64,000 nt of DNA, taken from the NCBI GenBank assembly GCA_020635435.1, contig JACJZU010000004.1:438103-502102 (forward strand), in the 5' to 3' direction. The notes below the pieces were generated by a model, which had not been told where the DNA came from, ran no database searches, and saw only the letters and a list, made by a program, of their open reading frames with translations. The position numbers and the translations under genes are program-made. The DNA is from Flavobacteriales bacterium. GTDB lineage: Bacteria > Bacteroidota > Bacteroidia > NS11-12g > UBA9320. This document shows positions 34,301 through 43,144 of this stretch, piece after piece; position 1 is the first letter of the stretch, and every line of letters begins with the position of its first letter.

Positions 34301-35681
34301 TGATGATCAACTGGCCGAACACGGCGGAGTGCATCATCTTGCCAGCTCCGAGGTGGGTAATATTATCGACGAAGTTCTGTCGGGCATCCTTGGGAAGGGC
34401 CATCAGCCGTGTTCGTTCGGCCGTTATTTTGAATGCGATGTACTCTACGATGATCACCGCCCCATCGATGATTATACCAAAATCGATCGCACCCAGACTC
34501 ATGAGATTCGCATCCACTTTGAATACATACATCAGTATTAGCGCAAAGAGCAGGCACATTGGAATGACTGAAGCTACTACCAATCCGGATCGAAGGTTGC
34601 CCAATAGCAGCACAACAACGAAGATCACGATCAAACATCCGAGAATGAGGTTTTCTGCAATGGTTGTGGTCGTCTTGGCGATCAATTCGCTGCGCTCCAG
34701 GAAAGGATTGATATGTACACCGGGTGGAAGGGTAGGGGATATTTCCGCAACCCGCTCCTTTACCGCCCGGATCACGGCTTTTGAATTCGCACCTTTGAGC
34801 ATCATTACCTGTCCGAGTACTTTTTCACCTTCACCATTTCCGGTAATGGCCCCAAATCGGGTAGCATGTCCAAAGCCGACTTTCGCCACATCTTTCAACA
34901 GAACGGGCGAACCGTTGCGGTTCTCGATCACAATGTTCTCAATGTCCGAAATGGAACTGACCAATCCCTCGCCCCGTATGAAATAGGTCTGATCCGTCTT
35001 CTCGATATAACCGCCGCCTGCAATGCTGTTATTCCGCTCCAGAGCGCGAAAGGCTTCGACCAGGGAGATCTCCAGGCTCCTCAGTTTACCGGGATCCACA
35101 GCGACCTCGTATTGTTTGAGATAGCCACCCCAGGTATTTACCTCTACGACGCCGGGAATGCCCGAAAGCTGACGTTTTACAACCCAATCCTGAATGGTTC
35201 GAAGGTCGGTCAACGAGTACTTGTCTCTGTGTTGCGAATCAACCTCGATAACGTATTGATAGATCTCTCCCAAACCGGTGGTTATCGGCCCCATGAAAGG
35301 TTGACCGAATCCGGCCGGGATCTTTTCTTCGGCGGCCTTGATCTTTTCAGCGATCAATTGCCTGGGCAGATACGTGCCGATCCCATCGTTGAAAACCACG
35401 GTGACCACCGATAAACCGAACTTGGAAACGGAACGGATCTCCTTTACATCGGGGAGATTGGCCATTTCCAACTCCACCGGGTAGGTGAGGAATTTCTCAA
35501 CATCTTCCGTAGCGAGATTTCGTGAGGTAGTGATGATCTGCACCTGATTGTTGGTCACATCCGGTACAGCCCCGATCGGAAGTTGGGATAGTGCGAACAA
35601 CCCCAATACCACAATGCCCAGGGAGAACAAGAGCACGATGAGTTTGTGGTGTATGCTGTATTGGATAATGCGGTCGAGCAT
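31347..35681 (-). CDS. CzcA-type heavy-metal RND pump fused to a TolC-like outer-membrane channel
   Basis: 1,444 residues from MLDRIIQYSIHHKL; an ATG 24 bases upstream is less likely. Residues 1 to about 1040 are a complete RND pump (GSAGAEVQRPLATVVVGGL near the C-terminal end). Transmembrane helix 4 reads DFGIIIDGAVIIVE starting at Asp400, the DFG-x3-DGA signature of divalent-cation exporters (Zn, Co, Cd, Ni), not the Ala/DAA form of Cu/Ag CusA. After KRRKFRIKAPLP comes a signal-peptide-like hydrophobic stretch and then a ~390-residue TolC/CusC-type outer-membrane factor with coiled coils. The single frame is open throughout, and such fusions are known in Bacteroidota. Confidence 0.93.
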   Translation of the reverse strand: MLDRIIQYSIHHKLIVLLFSLGIVVLGLFALSQLPIGAVPDVTNNQVQIITTSRNLATEDVEKFLTYPVELEMANLPDVKEIRSVSKFGLSVVTVVFNDGIGTYLPRQLIAEKIKAAEEKIPAGFGQPFMGPITTGLGEIYQYVIEVDSQHRDKYSLTDLRTIQDWVVKRQLSGIPGVVEVNTWGGYLKQYEVAVDPGKLRSLEISLVEAFRALERNNSIAGGGYIEKTDQTYFIRGEGLVSSISDIENIVIENRNGSPVLLKDVAKVGFGHATRFGAITGNGEGEKVLGQVMMLKGANSKAVIRAVKERVAEISPTLPPGVHINPFLERSELIAKTTTTIAENLILGCLIVIFVVVLLLGNLRSGLVVASVIPMCLLFALILMYVFKVDANLMSLGAIDFGIIIDGAVIIVEYIAFKITAERTRLMALPKDARQNFVDNITHLGAGKMMHSAVFGQLIIMIVFIPILSLVGVEGKMFRPMAMVFCFALLGAMILCFTYVPVMASLFIKPVDPEKRTISSRLIAFLERNYAPTINWALGHKRAVLAMALILLSGSVFLFSRMGGEFVPTLDEGDFVIQPVLKTGTSLSSTAEATTRMEQILMGFPEVEQVVSRIGAAEVPTDPMSMEESDVIIKLRPRSEWVTASSKDQLADTFKKALQMLPGVDYEFTQPIEMRFNELITGVRADLAIKVFGEDLDILVQKALEIESAIAQIEGAADISVEKIAGLPQMTVEYDRRKIAKYGLNIADLNAVITAGFAGMPAGTVFEGEKQFDLVIRFDEAHRQSISDIETANILLPGGGQLPLSEFAHISTTKGPAKISRDNTKRRIVVGVNVRNRDLESVVKDVQKAIDQKVLLPPGYTIQYGGQFENLRTARERLMLAVPIALLLIFLLLYFAFDSVKEALIIYSAIPMSAIGGVVLLYLRNMPFSISAGIGFIALFGIAVLNGIVLIEEFKELKAHGVNDINERIRTGTRNRLRPVLLTAAAAALGFLPMAVSGSAGAEVQRPLATVVVGGLISATALTLIVLPVLYALFDRKRRKFRIKAPLPTVLSVLILFYINISDVLGQNKAISSNEAVAIAIRNNRALHTSSLRIKQAEQLVRSSFDPGKTEIYFNRDLNNIAPNELPLNVWGLNQSLQFPTVYGARNKVLETEVQLYRDRYELDEMALSKNVELSYLTIVYWKQLQSSYRLLDSLYSDFSRATNRRYQEGESNYLEMLTAEAKRTEISVQLEQIGEQIKRAHAELQQWMQWDSAFTLSENSLKRLELRLPDTSSHPGFRYASNASLLAQKQLNLQKQQILPDLNIVLFQGTNNGTGVQSYTGFQLGLAVPLWYGSQKALINAAATEVDIQRTQSTQFKLELNTRYETLRSDLRRNEEALSYYESGGKKLREEIISHANNAYRSGEIDYLQYTQLMENAQNMELAYLKALYEFDVSVLQINYLSN

Positions 35682-35808
35682 GAGAGGTTCCCGGTTCGGC
35701 GCCAAAGTTAGTCAGCACTCGATCGTTCAAAGGGGGCAGTGGTCACACATCGGATAAAAATCAGTTTTTAATTCAAGCCTTGTGCAAAACTGATCTTGAA
35801 TGATCCGG

Positions 35809-36402
35809 TCAATACGGTAAGGTCACATCCACTACGATCTCATTGCGCCGCCCGAACAGTTCGAAGGGTGGATTATAGCCGAGATAGCTGAACGACTCGC
35901 CATGTACCAAACCCTGTTCATCGAGTTTCGCCCGGAGTTTCGCCGTGTATTCGGCAATGCGTTCATCCGACGACCAGCCCCCGAAGCAGATGGCCGCAAC
36001 GATCTTCTCGGGTTCGGCGACGAAATGTACATTCGGATCTGAAGGCTTCGGAAGCTCTTCCATCTTCAATCCCTCCGGGATCTTGAATTTCATGGTTACC
36101 GAGTCGTCCATACTCATGCTGACCGGAGTGGTCATGGCGATCTTCTGATTGCGTGCATTGTTCCCGAAAATATAGCCCGCCAGGGTGCGAAATCCCCGGT
36201 TCGAAACGGCCTTATAGGAATTTGAACGCATGATGGTGTAGGAGTAGTTGGCCGGAGCATATCGGCGGATCTCGAAATCGCCATAGTTGTCCAATACCTG
36301 ATAGGCATGTGTTTCGGTGCGGTTTGTAGAGATCTTGATCGCTACCTGGGCAGCGATGAAGAGCAGAAGTATTACCCCCGTTGCGATGAGTAGAATTTTC
36401 AT
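35809..36402 (-). CDS. SOUL-family haem-binding protein
   Basis: 197 residues. An N-terminal membrane helix or uncleaved signal (LLIATGVILLLFIAAQVAI) is followed by a SOUL domain: FEIRRYAPANYSYT, FRTLAGYIFGNN, KIAMTTPVSM and, near the end, SYLGYNPPFELFGRRNEI. Family members bind haem or tetrapyrroles in eukaryotes; the bacterial role is unclear. It probably faces the periplasm. It stands alone downstream of the efflux operon. Confidence 0.85.
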   Translation of the reverse strand: MKILLIATGVILLLFIAAQVAIKISTNRTETHAYQVLDNYGDFEIRRYAPANYSYTIMRSNSYKAVSNRGFRTLAGYIFGNNARNQKIAMTTPVSMSMDDSVTMKFKIPEGLKMEELPKPSDPNVHFVAEPEKIVAAICFGGWSSDERIAEYTAKLRAKLDEQGLVHGESFSYLGYNPPFELFGRRNEIVVDVTLPY

Positions 36403-36574
36403 GATTCACTCAGTTAACGCCTGAGGTCGGCAATAGTTGAACTGACTTTAGACAGTTTTCTCTTCGAAACCGAAAAAGACGTTTAGTTACTTCAGGGTCT
36501 CATGAACCGGGTCAAATTGGTCGAGACTTGAAATACAGGATCTGCAGATCCTGATCCACGAGTTCTTGAACCAT

Positions 36575-37786
36575 TTAAAACCGCAGTTGGCACATCAATT
36601 CCACCTGCTCATTGAAGCGCGACCCGGCATGGCTAGTCTGTCCATAGGCCAAACCGATTTTCAGATTGTTCAGGTCGGCATATCGGGTGATCCCGAGTTT
36701 CCACGCCTGCATATCCGGAACAACGGAATTCGGATTTTCTGCGAATTCCGCTTGCACATTGGCCAATTGGGCATCAATTCCCCAACCGGATCTTTGGTAG
36801 CCCATCTGTATATTCCACGATCGGCCTAATGCAAGCATCTCGCTGATCTGTGTGGGTACAAGCGGAATGGTGGCCAGATCGTTCACAAAAGACCCCTGCA
36901 GACCCGTTGCCGTACTTACACAATACTCCCCGAGTAGGGATATACCGCGGTATTTGGCCAGTATGTCCATGTATAGCTGACGGTAATCCGGACGTTGCAG
37001 GTCGGTATTGGCATTGTAGAGAGCGAATTCACCATGGCCCTCGCCGGTTGCCCCGCTTGCTCCGTCGTTATACGAAGCGGCTGTACCAAGCAGGATTTTG
37101 GGACTCTCTTCTCCATACAGATCCGCAATGCACCGTTCATTCCCAGCTTTGAATACGCCCAGCGGATAGACATCTAGACGTGCACTGTATTTCAATCCGC
37201 CCAGATCCACGTCGCGTGAATCGACACCGAATGAATTGAGGCCATCACCTGAAGTGACGGCGATCTTCGGTTCAATGCGTATGGGACCCAGATCGAGATA
37301 AGGTTCTATGAAAATTCCCAATTCACGTCCCGACCGCGAGAATGCCGTGCTCAACACACTGCGTTCGGCAAATTGCAGCTGATCTTCCATCAGGAGCATC
37401 TCCCGATTGTTGGCGATCGACTGTTTCTGCCCAAAGTAAATATTGAACTGCCTGTGCGGACTATAACGTGTCCAAACATCGAGGAGCGGTGTGGGGCGGG
37501 CAAAATCGGCTTGCATGAAGAATGCAACCCGCTTTTCCATAAGCTCACCATAGAAATTGAGATACACCCTTCGCGCATTGATGAAATTACTCTTTTGTTC
37601 GCTGCTATCGGTGCTTTGGGCGATGTAGGGCTGCATCATGCCACCGATCCGGAAGAAGTGCTTTCCTTCCTCAAAATCGAAGGTGAGTCCATTGCCCAAA
37701 CTGAAATCACTTTCATAGGGGTATCTGGATTGGGCATTTGCCGCTTGCGCAGAAAGGAGTGCGAGGATTATGGCAAGTCGTTTCAT
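36575..37786 (-). CDS. OprO/OprP-like outer-membrane porin, last gene of the seven-gene operon
   Basis: 403 residues with a signal peptide (MKRLAIILALLSAQAANAQ) and the pattern of OprO/P-type porins: FFRIGGMMQPYIAQ, ARRVYLNFYGELMEKRVAFF and IYFGQKQSIANNREMLL, alternating beta strands, and a C terminus ending in Phe as expected for an outer-membrane barrel. It starts 3 bases after the carboxypeptidase stop. It is a distant paralogue of the porin encoded two genes upstream. The substrate is unknown; the operon suggests acidic peptides or dicarboxylates. Confidence 0.75.
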   Translation of the reverse strand: MKRLAIILALLSAQAANAQSRYPYESDFSLGNGLTFDFEEGKHFFRIGGMMQPYIAQSTDSSEQKSNFINARRVYLNFYGELMEKRVAFFMQADFARPTPLLDVWTRYSPHRQFNIYFGQKQSIANNREMLLMEDQLQFAERSVLSTAFSRSGRELGIFIEPYLDLGPIRIEPKIAVTSGDGLNSFGVDSRDVDLGGLKYSARLDVYPLGVFKAGNERCIADLYGEESPKILLGTAASYNDGASGATGEGHGEFALYNANTDLQRPDYRQLYMDILAKYRGISLLGEYCVSTATGLQGSFVNDLATIPLVPTQISEMLALGRSWNIQMGYQRSGWGIDAQLANVQAEFAENPNSVVPDMQAWKLGITRYADLNNLKIGLAYGQTSHAGSRFNEQVELMCQLRF

Positions 37787-37789
37787 AGA

Positions 37790-39325
37790 TCAATTCTCAA
37801 TTATGCGGTAATAGGGTAGTACACGTCCGGGTGCAAGACGGGGAGTGAGGAGCCCGAAGGAAATGAAGCTGTTTGGGCCTTCCGGTTCCAGCACCTCCGC
37901 TGCCAGTCCGGCATTTTTCTGGTTCATATGCACGAGGAATGTGCCAGCGGGAAGCAACGTGTCGGCTCTTTCGATCCGGGTTCGTATGTCCATGCGATGT
38001 ACCTTCTCGTATGAGGCGCTTTCCCGCTTCAGGTAAGTTGGGATGTACTTCTCGATCTTCACTTGTTTCGGATCTTTCAAAATGCTGACCTCCACACCGA
38101 GCGTTTTCAGTTTCCCGACCAGGGTCCGAATGTATTTCAGGTTGGCATCGAGTGCATAGGCAACCGGAAGGGATCTGCTCAGTTTGGGAATACAATGGAA
38201 TCCATCGTGCACCACCATGGGAAGTTCAACCTCGGTATAGGTGTCAAGATCGATGAAAGCAACATTCCGGTTCAACACTTTTCGGGAACTTTTCACAATA
38301 ACCTCGCGGCGCGCTTTCTCGGAACGGGCCAGTACACTGCGCAATTCGTCGTGCTGATCGTAGGCAGTACGCAGGTAGCTCCGTGCTACTTCGTAGGTGC
38401 AGAAAACCCGTCGTTTGAAGGATGTACGCCCGATACCAACACCGCGTACTTCGATGAGTGAGGAAATACAATTGGAAAGTGCGTAGGAAGTTGCGCTCGA
38501 GCGTGATTGCACAGAACCTTGATTCAAATGCACGTCGCCGTGATAGTCGGCAGTTGTGAAGTAATCGTGATGCCGCATGCCCGATGCATCGAGTGTCTTG
38601 CGGGCGGCATGCACAAAAACATCGTTGGTGTAATTCCGCAATTCTTCGGGGATATTCAGATTCCCGGAATAGAGGAACATTACATCGAACAGCGAAGTAA
38701 CCCCGGCCCTATTATAATGCACAAAATCGCGTCGGTAAGGCCGATACTCGTGAAAGTCAACAGCTACTTCAGCCCGGAAATCACTGAATGCCTGCTTCAA
38801 ATACACACTTTCGGGTGCCATGAGTTTGGTCTGATCCCGATTCAGATCCAAACCATTGGCAGCGTAGCGGTCCTGCTTCACATAACCGTCGATATTGGCC
38901 ATAGGTACAACAGCGATCTGCAGCCGTTGGAGCATTTCCGGTTCACGGAGTACTTCCCCGATCAAGTGGAGCATGCCTTCTGTGCTGGCCGGTTCATCGC
39001 CGTGCAGGCCACCCTGCATCCAGACACGGATGGGGTCTTTTGCATTTTTGTCGGTTAGAACAACCATGGGAATGGCCATCCCTTTCTGACTGTTCCCGAT
39101 GTATTTGATCTCCATCAGGGCACTGTTGGCCTGTTGCAGTTGATTCAAATAGGCGATCAGTTCTTCGTAATTGGTGAATCCGCGTTTCTTTTTAAAGGCA
39201 GGCGTATTGAATTCTTTCTGAACGTCGGGGAAGAACTTCTCTGTAACGATCCTAGGCTGCGGATTGAGGGTGAATCCGAAACCGAAAACAATGAGTACGA
39301 GCAGAATCCGGTTCAACATATTCAA
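37790..39325 (-). CDS. M14-family zinc carboxypeptidase
   Basis: 511 residues with an N-terminal signal-like segment (LNRILLVLIVFGFGFTLN). Zinc-binding His and Glu are in GGLHGDEPASTEG (about residues 105-117), NGLDLNRDQTKL follows, and the catalytic Glu is probably in SSLIEVRGVGIG near residue 288. The C-terminal ~170 residues form a further domain of unknown type. M14 enzymes remove C-terminal or side-chain-linked residues from peptides. Placed with an isoaspartyl dipeptidase and a dicarboxylate carrier, it probably trims acidic peptides in the periplasm. It overlaps the upstream porin gene by 4 bases. Confidence 0.82.
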   Translation of the reverse strand: MNMLNRILLVLIVFGFGFTLNPQPRIVTEKFFPDVQKEFNTPAFKKKRGFTNYEELIAYLNQLQQANSALMEIKYIGNSQKGMAIPMVVLTDKNAKDPIRVWMQGGLHGDEPASTEGMLHLIGEVLREPEMLQRLQIAVVPMANIDGYVKQDRYAANGLDLNRDQTKLMAPESVYLKQAFSDFRAEVAVDFHEYRPYRRDFVHYNRAGVTSLFDVMFLYSGNLNIPEELRNYTNDVFVHAARKTLDASGMRHHDYFTTADYHGDVHLNQGSVQSRSSATSYALSNCISSLIEVRGVGIGRTSFKRRVFCTYEVARSYLRTAYDQHDELRSVLARSEKARREVIVKSSRKVLNRNVAFIDLDTYTEVELPMVVHDGFHCIPKLSRSLPVAYALDANLKYIRTLVGKLKTLGVEVSILKDPKQVKIEKYIPTYLKRESASYEKVHRMDIRTRIERADTLLPAGTFLVHMNQKNAGLAAEVLEPEGPNSFISFGLLTPRLAPGRVLPYYRIIEN

Positions 39326-40623
39326 AAGGCAAATGAGGTTATAAGTCTGCCGATCAATTCATGACCACTGATCGGGTTGAGGTCGGTATCGTTCGCTCCG
39401 GGCGCCAGTTCAACCCAGGTTAGGGAACTCTGTATCTTGAAGTTATAGTTCCTGTTGAAATAGTGCGACACCCCGAAGGTGTAATACTTGGGCCGGGCAT
39501 AGAAAGTACCGTTATTCAGGAAGGAATTCTCATCTGCCTTCAGATGGGCATAGCGTGCATCGAAGGACCAACCGCTTTTCAAGATATAGCCGGCCTGAAG
39601 GTTGTAACCTTTGCCGAGCATCATACGACCTTTTACATAATTATCAACGTCTTGTACGCCATTTACATCGAAGGAATTGCTGATGCTCCCGTCGTTTCGT
39701 ACACGCCATACAATATTGTCGGGAACTGAAGCGCTTGTTGCAACATATTCGCCGAGCATGGAGAATCCGCGGTACTTGAAGAGGAAATCGATTCCAAGTT
39801 TATCGTAATCCGGGAGCGATTCCTGAAGTTCCTCGTCGAGATAGAGGATACTCCCGCTGACGCGCCCCCTACGGCTACTCATACCATAATTTCGGCTGTA
39901 TGCCGCTCCAAAAACCAGTTTGGGAGCCAGTTCCCGGATGATGTCGACCTGTCGAAACTGACCGTAATACGTGAACAAACCAAAGGGCAGGTAATCGATC
40001 CGCCCGCCGATCTTGTATTTGCCATGATCGGCCTGATAGGTGTTCAAACCATCGCCGTTGTTGATCGTGAAGTAGCTCTTGAGGTAGTTGCTGTTTCCCA
40101 TAGCCCAGGTATGACTCGCGAACATGCCTATGGCCCGGATCGAGGAGAAGGCTGAGGTGACACGGGAGCGTTCCACCAATTGCAAGGTATGGGAGCCCAT
40201 GGTAAGTTCCCGGTTATCCGTTGGGTCGGTTGATTGTCCGAATCGGATGCTCAAGCGTCGGGTAGGATTGTAGGACACCCAGGCATCCATGAGGAGTGCC
40301 CCGGCCTCTTCACCGGATTCTGAGGTTCCGCTCAGATCGAGTTGTACCCGGTAATCCACTTTATGATCCGGTGATTCACCCGAGAAACGCAATCGGATCC
40401 TCCGCATTCGGAAACGGTTGTACAACTCGGAAGTGGTATCGGAACTGAGGGTTTTGGTCTCAAACATAGGCTGCATGTAACCGTTGATCTTGGTGGAATA
40501 ACCGCTCGATCCGGTAAAAACAAGCCCCTCACCGGGTTTGTATTTGTTCAGCACGGGGTTCTGAGCCTGAACGAGTTCACCAGCGAGGAGAAGTACAAGT
40601 ACGAATAATTGTTTTCCGGGCAC
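39322..40623 (-). CDS. OprO/OprP-like outer-membrane porin
   Basis: A beta-barrel protein of about 433 residues. A GTG at 40621-40623, 7 bases after the iadA stop, starts a textbook signal peptide (PGKQLFVLVLLLAGELVQAQ); ATG codons at 40662 or 40698 are also in frame but overlap iadA and would put extra residues before the signal. Porin segments include YSTKINGYMQPMFE, RMRRIRLRFSGESPDHKVDY and IRFGQSTDPTDNRELTMG, and the protein ends in Phe. It should give small acidic molecules passage through the outer membrane. Confidence 0.75.
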   Translation of the reverse strand: MPGKQLFVLVLLLAGELVQAQNPVLNKYKPGEGLVFTGSSGYSTKINGYMQPMFETKTLSSDTTSELYNRFRMRRIRLRFSGESPDHKVDYRVQLDLSGTSESGEEAGALLMDAWVSYNPTRRLSIRFGQSTDPTDNRELTMGSHTLQLVERSRVTSAFSSIRAIGMFASHTWAMGNSNYLKSYFTINNGDGLNTYQADHGKYKIGGRIDYLPFGLFTYYGQFRQVDIIRELAPKLVFGAAYSRNYGMSSRRGRVSGSILYLDEELQESLPDYDKLGIDFLFKYRGFSMLGEYVATSASVPDNIVWRVRNDGSISNSFDVNGVQDVDNYVKGRMMLGKGYNLQAGYILKSGWSFDARYAHLKADENSFLNNGTFYARPKYYTFGVSHYFNRNYNFKIQSSLTWVELAPGANDTDLNPISGHELIGRLITSFAF

Positions 40624-40630
40624 GATTCGA

Positions 40631-41767
40631 TCAATTAAAATAGGTTTCCAATAACATCTTACCATTTCCCACGACCTGTTTGCCCTTCGCAAATACATCG
40701 GTTAGCTTGAGGTCATCGTCCAACATGCACAGATCTGCATCAGCTCCGGCTTCGATACGCCCTTTGTGCTTCAAACCCAGGTTGATAGCCGGATTGATGG
40801 TCACCGGCAGGAGGGCTTGTTCAAGGGGTAGGATACCGTTCTTCACCAAAGCCCGCATCTCGGTGAAATTTTCACTCACTGGAGCGCGATAAAACCCGAT
40901 GGCCTTCCCATTGGCGTCCTTTTTCTCCAAACCGGCATTTCCGTCGCTGCTGAACGTGATCAAATTGATGTCGGCTCCTTGTTCCAATGCATAGGCAACC
41001 GCCAAATGCGGGTCGGTGTATTTGGATGCACCCGTGGTGATGTCGATCATTCCACCTTTTTTGGCAAATAGGATGGCTTCGTCAAACAGATCTTTTGTCC
41101 GGGCAACATGTGTAGGTGAAATATGTGCGATCGGGAACTGATAGCTGTCCACCAGTTCGAACAACACATCCATTTTCGATCGGAGATTGCCCAGATGCAG
41201 ATGCAGTATTCCCTTTTTGTTGGCGATCATGCCACCAACCCGAACTTGTCTCAGTAGACGCGCCAATTCCAGCGCTTGTGGATAGGAACTGCGTATGTCG
41301 GCTATGGCGATCTTGCAACCGAGTACTTTGTCGATAAAGATCAGGTCTTCTTGTACACTGTTCATGAGATGCACCGGATCCAAACCATAATATCCGGTAT
41401 GCATATAGGCCGTCATACCCTCTTGTTCGAGGGCACAGGCTTTTGCGTAAAGCGCATGTAAACTACGGGTTGCTCCATCCGTGCCCAGGAGTCCGACCAC
41501 CGTGGTCGTGCCGTGGATCAGCAACTCTTCGATGCGCATTTCAGGGGTCATGGATGCGAAGCCGTTTTTGCCACCGGCTCCCGTGATGTGCACATGTTGA
41601 TCGATAAGACCGGGTATCAACGACCGCCCTTCCGCATCAATAATCTCAAAACCGGGAATTGGATCGATCCGGTCGCTGATAGCGAGGATCTGCGATCCAC
41701 CGATAAGCAGGTCTTTCTTTCCCAAAAAGGAAGGACTGTACACGTTGGCATTTTGAATGATCACCAT
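40631..41767 (-). CDS. iadA: Isoaspartyl (beta-aspartyl) dipeptidase
   Basis: A 378-residue amidohydrolase. Zinc ligands are in GLIDQHVHITG, HLHLGN and HISPTHVAR; the lysine that is carboxylated in the E. coli enzyme is conserved in LGCKIAIADIRSS; the catalytic Asp is in FSSDGNAGLEKKDANG. IadA hydrolyses beta-Asp-X dipeptides, releasing aspartate. It lacks a signal peptide, so it works on dipeptides after uptake. It overlaps the dcuC gene by 7 bases, a pairing that suggests that the released or imported aspartate is handled together with C4-dicarboxylates. Confidence 0.93.
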   Translation of the reverse strand: MVIIQNANVYSPSFLGKKDLLIGGSQILAISDRIDPIPGFEIIDAEGRSLIPGLIDQHVHITGAGGKNGFASMTPEMRIEELLIHGTTTVVGLLGTDGATRSLHALYAKACALEQEGMTAYMHTGYYGLDPVHLMNSVQEDLIFIDKVLGCKIAIADIRSSYPQALELARLLRQVRVGGMIANKKGILHLHLGNLRSKMDVLFELVDSYQFPIAHISPTHVARTKDLFDEAILFAKKGGMIDITTGASKYTDPHLAVAYALEQGADINLITFSSDGNAGLEKKDANGKAIGFYRAPVSENFTEMRALVKNGILPLEQALLPVTINPAINLGLKHKGRIEAGADADLCMLDDDLKLTDVFAKGKQVVGNGKMLLETYFN

Positions 41768-43140
41768 TGAATGAAATGATTAAGAAGCATGAACACAAAA
41801 GCGATCCCCAATGGGATCAGATTCCGTTTGACGATCTGGAGGGAAGTGACCCCGGCGATCTCCCCAACGGAGATGAGCACTCCGGCAACCGGACTGATCG
41901 TACGGCCCATGGAAGCCGCAAAATTCATAGGCAGAATGAATTTGACCGATTCCAGGCCAAATGAAGACGCGATCTTCGGGATGAGTGGACTGAATGCGAA
42001 AAATGCCGCGTTGCCACTGCCCATGAGCATGGAGGCGAAAAAGATGATCCCGGTCATGACCACCGCAATACCCAAAGCACCCAGACCGAGATGTTGGGAA
42101 AACTCGACCAGGCCATTGATGAAACCAAGTGCGATCAATCCCTTGGCAAAGATGTCGGCAACTATGATCAGCGTTACCACGGTTTTGAAGATGTTGCCCA
42201 TACCGTTCCAAAATGCCGTTAGCCCCGAGAGTACATGCTTCACATTTCGTGTTCGAATGAGTTCGAACAGCACGCCAACAAATAAGCTGATGAACATGGC
42301 CGTGGTAGTGTCGAGTGTGATCCGGATTGGGAAGAAGTTGAATAATTCCGAAAAAACGACCAAAAGCACGAGGGGGAAGATGGGGATCAACGCATAGATC
42401 TTAGGCGCTTTCTCCTTAACCTCCGGCTTCGATGCTGCGTCAACTGCAACCGGCTCAACCGCCTCAGCTTCTTTTCGGTCGAAATAGCGGTTCACAAAGT
42501 AATAGCTCACCACCATTACGATGGTTAAAGGCCAGGCCAATGGTATTTGATGCTGAACGAAGTACAACACGCCATCCAATTCGGCAACATTCGTGGCGGC
42601 GGCGGTCATGGCCGAGGCCGGCCCCATACCCATGGAGGTACAGGCCGTTATCACGGAAACTGCTGAAAGTCGGCTCACCCCCAATCCCACAAGGATCGGA
42701 TACACAGAGGCCATGAGCAATAAGCCCATTCCGGCTGCCGATGGTATACAGATGAACAATACCTGCCCGATCGGAATTACGGCAACTGCTGCGAGATCGG
42801 GATTCTTTTTGAGAACGCCCAGTGGCTTGAGAGCGAGATCCACCAATACGGCTGATGCCCCGATCTTGTCAATATAGGCCACAAATCCCCCGATCACCAT
42901 GATCATCAGGCCCACTCCGGCATTGGTGCCGGAAAAAGATTCCGTCACAAGTACAAAAAGGTCAAATCCTTGCCAGCCGGAAGGATGCTTCACCTTGGGC
43001 AAGACCAAACCGAGCGACCAGGCCAATCCCAACATCACCAAACCTGCTATGAGAAGCAAGGCATGTGGATTGTAACCCTTCAGGAGCAAATAGCCCAGAA
43101 CGATTATAAAGATCAGCGCAAGGATCGGTCCGGTCAACAT
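41761..43140 (-). CDS. dcuC: DcuC-type C4-dicarboxylate/aspartate carrier
   Basis: A 459-residue inner-membrane carrier with about 12 helices. Signature segments are PSAAGMGLLLMASVYPILVG, CTSMGMGPASAMTAAATNVA and, near the C terminus, MNFAASMGRTISPVAGVLI, as in the DcuC family. It imports or exchanges fumarate, succinate or aspartate. It is 4 bases after the lamin-tail lipoprotein gene and overlaps iadA. Confidence 0.85.
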   Translation of the reverse strand: MLTGPILALIFIIVLGYLLLKGYNPHALLLIAGLVMLGLAWSLGLVLPKVKHPSGWQGFDLFVLVTESFSGTNAGVGLMIMVIGGFVAYIDKIGASAVLVDLALKPLGVLKKNPDLAAVAVIPIGQVLFICIPSAAGMGLLLMASVYPILVGLGVSRLSAVSVITACTSMGMGPASAMTAAATNVAELDGVLYFVQHQIPLAWPLTIVMVVSYYFVNRYFDRKEAEAVEPVAVDAASKPEVKEKAPKIYALIPIFPLVLLVVFSELFNFFPIRITLDTTTAMFISLFVGVLFELIRTRNVKHVLSGLTAFWNGMGNIFKTVVTLIIVADIFAKGLIALGFINGLVEFSQHLGLGALGIAVVMTGIIFFASMLMGSGNAAFFAFSPLIPKIASSFGLESVKFILPMNFAASMGRTISPVAGVLISVGEIAGVTSLQIVKRNLIPLGIAFVFMLLNHFIQW

Positions 43141-43144
43141 TGTT

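Noticed and set aside
34189..34986. 265-codon plus-strand ORF antisense to the efflux pump
   Set aside because: It is a shadow of the strongly supported CzcA coding frame; composition (many Arg/Thr/Ser/Met) is that of an antisense frame.
31347..35681. Pump-channel fusion as an assembly or missed-stop artefact
   Set aside because: The frame is continuous with sensible sequence on both sides of the junction, and such fusions are known in Bacteroidota.
40624..40698. Upstream ATG starts for the porin that follows iadA
   Set aside because: They overlap the 3' end of iadA and add residues before an otherwise complete signal peptide; the GTG at 40623 fits better, though the ATG at 40662 cannot be excluded.
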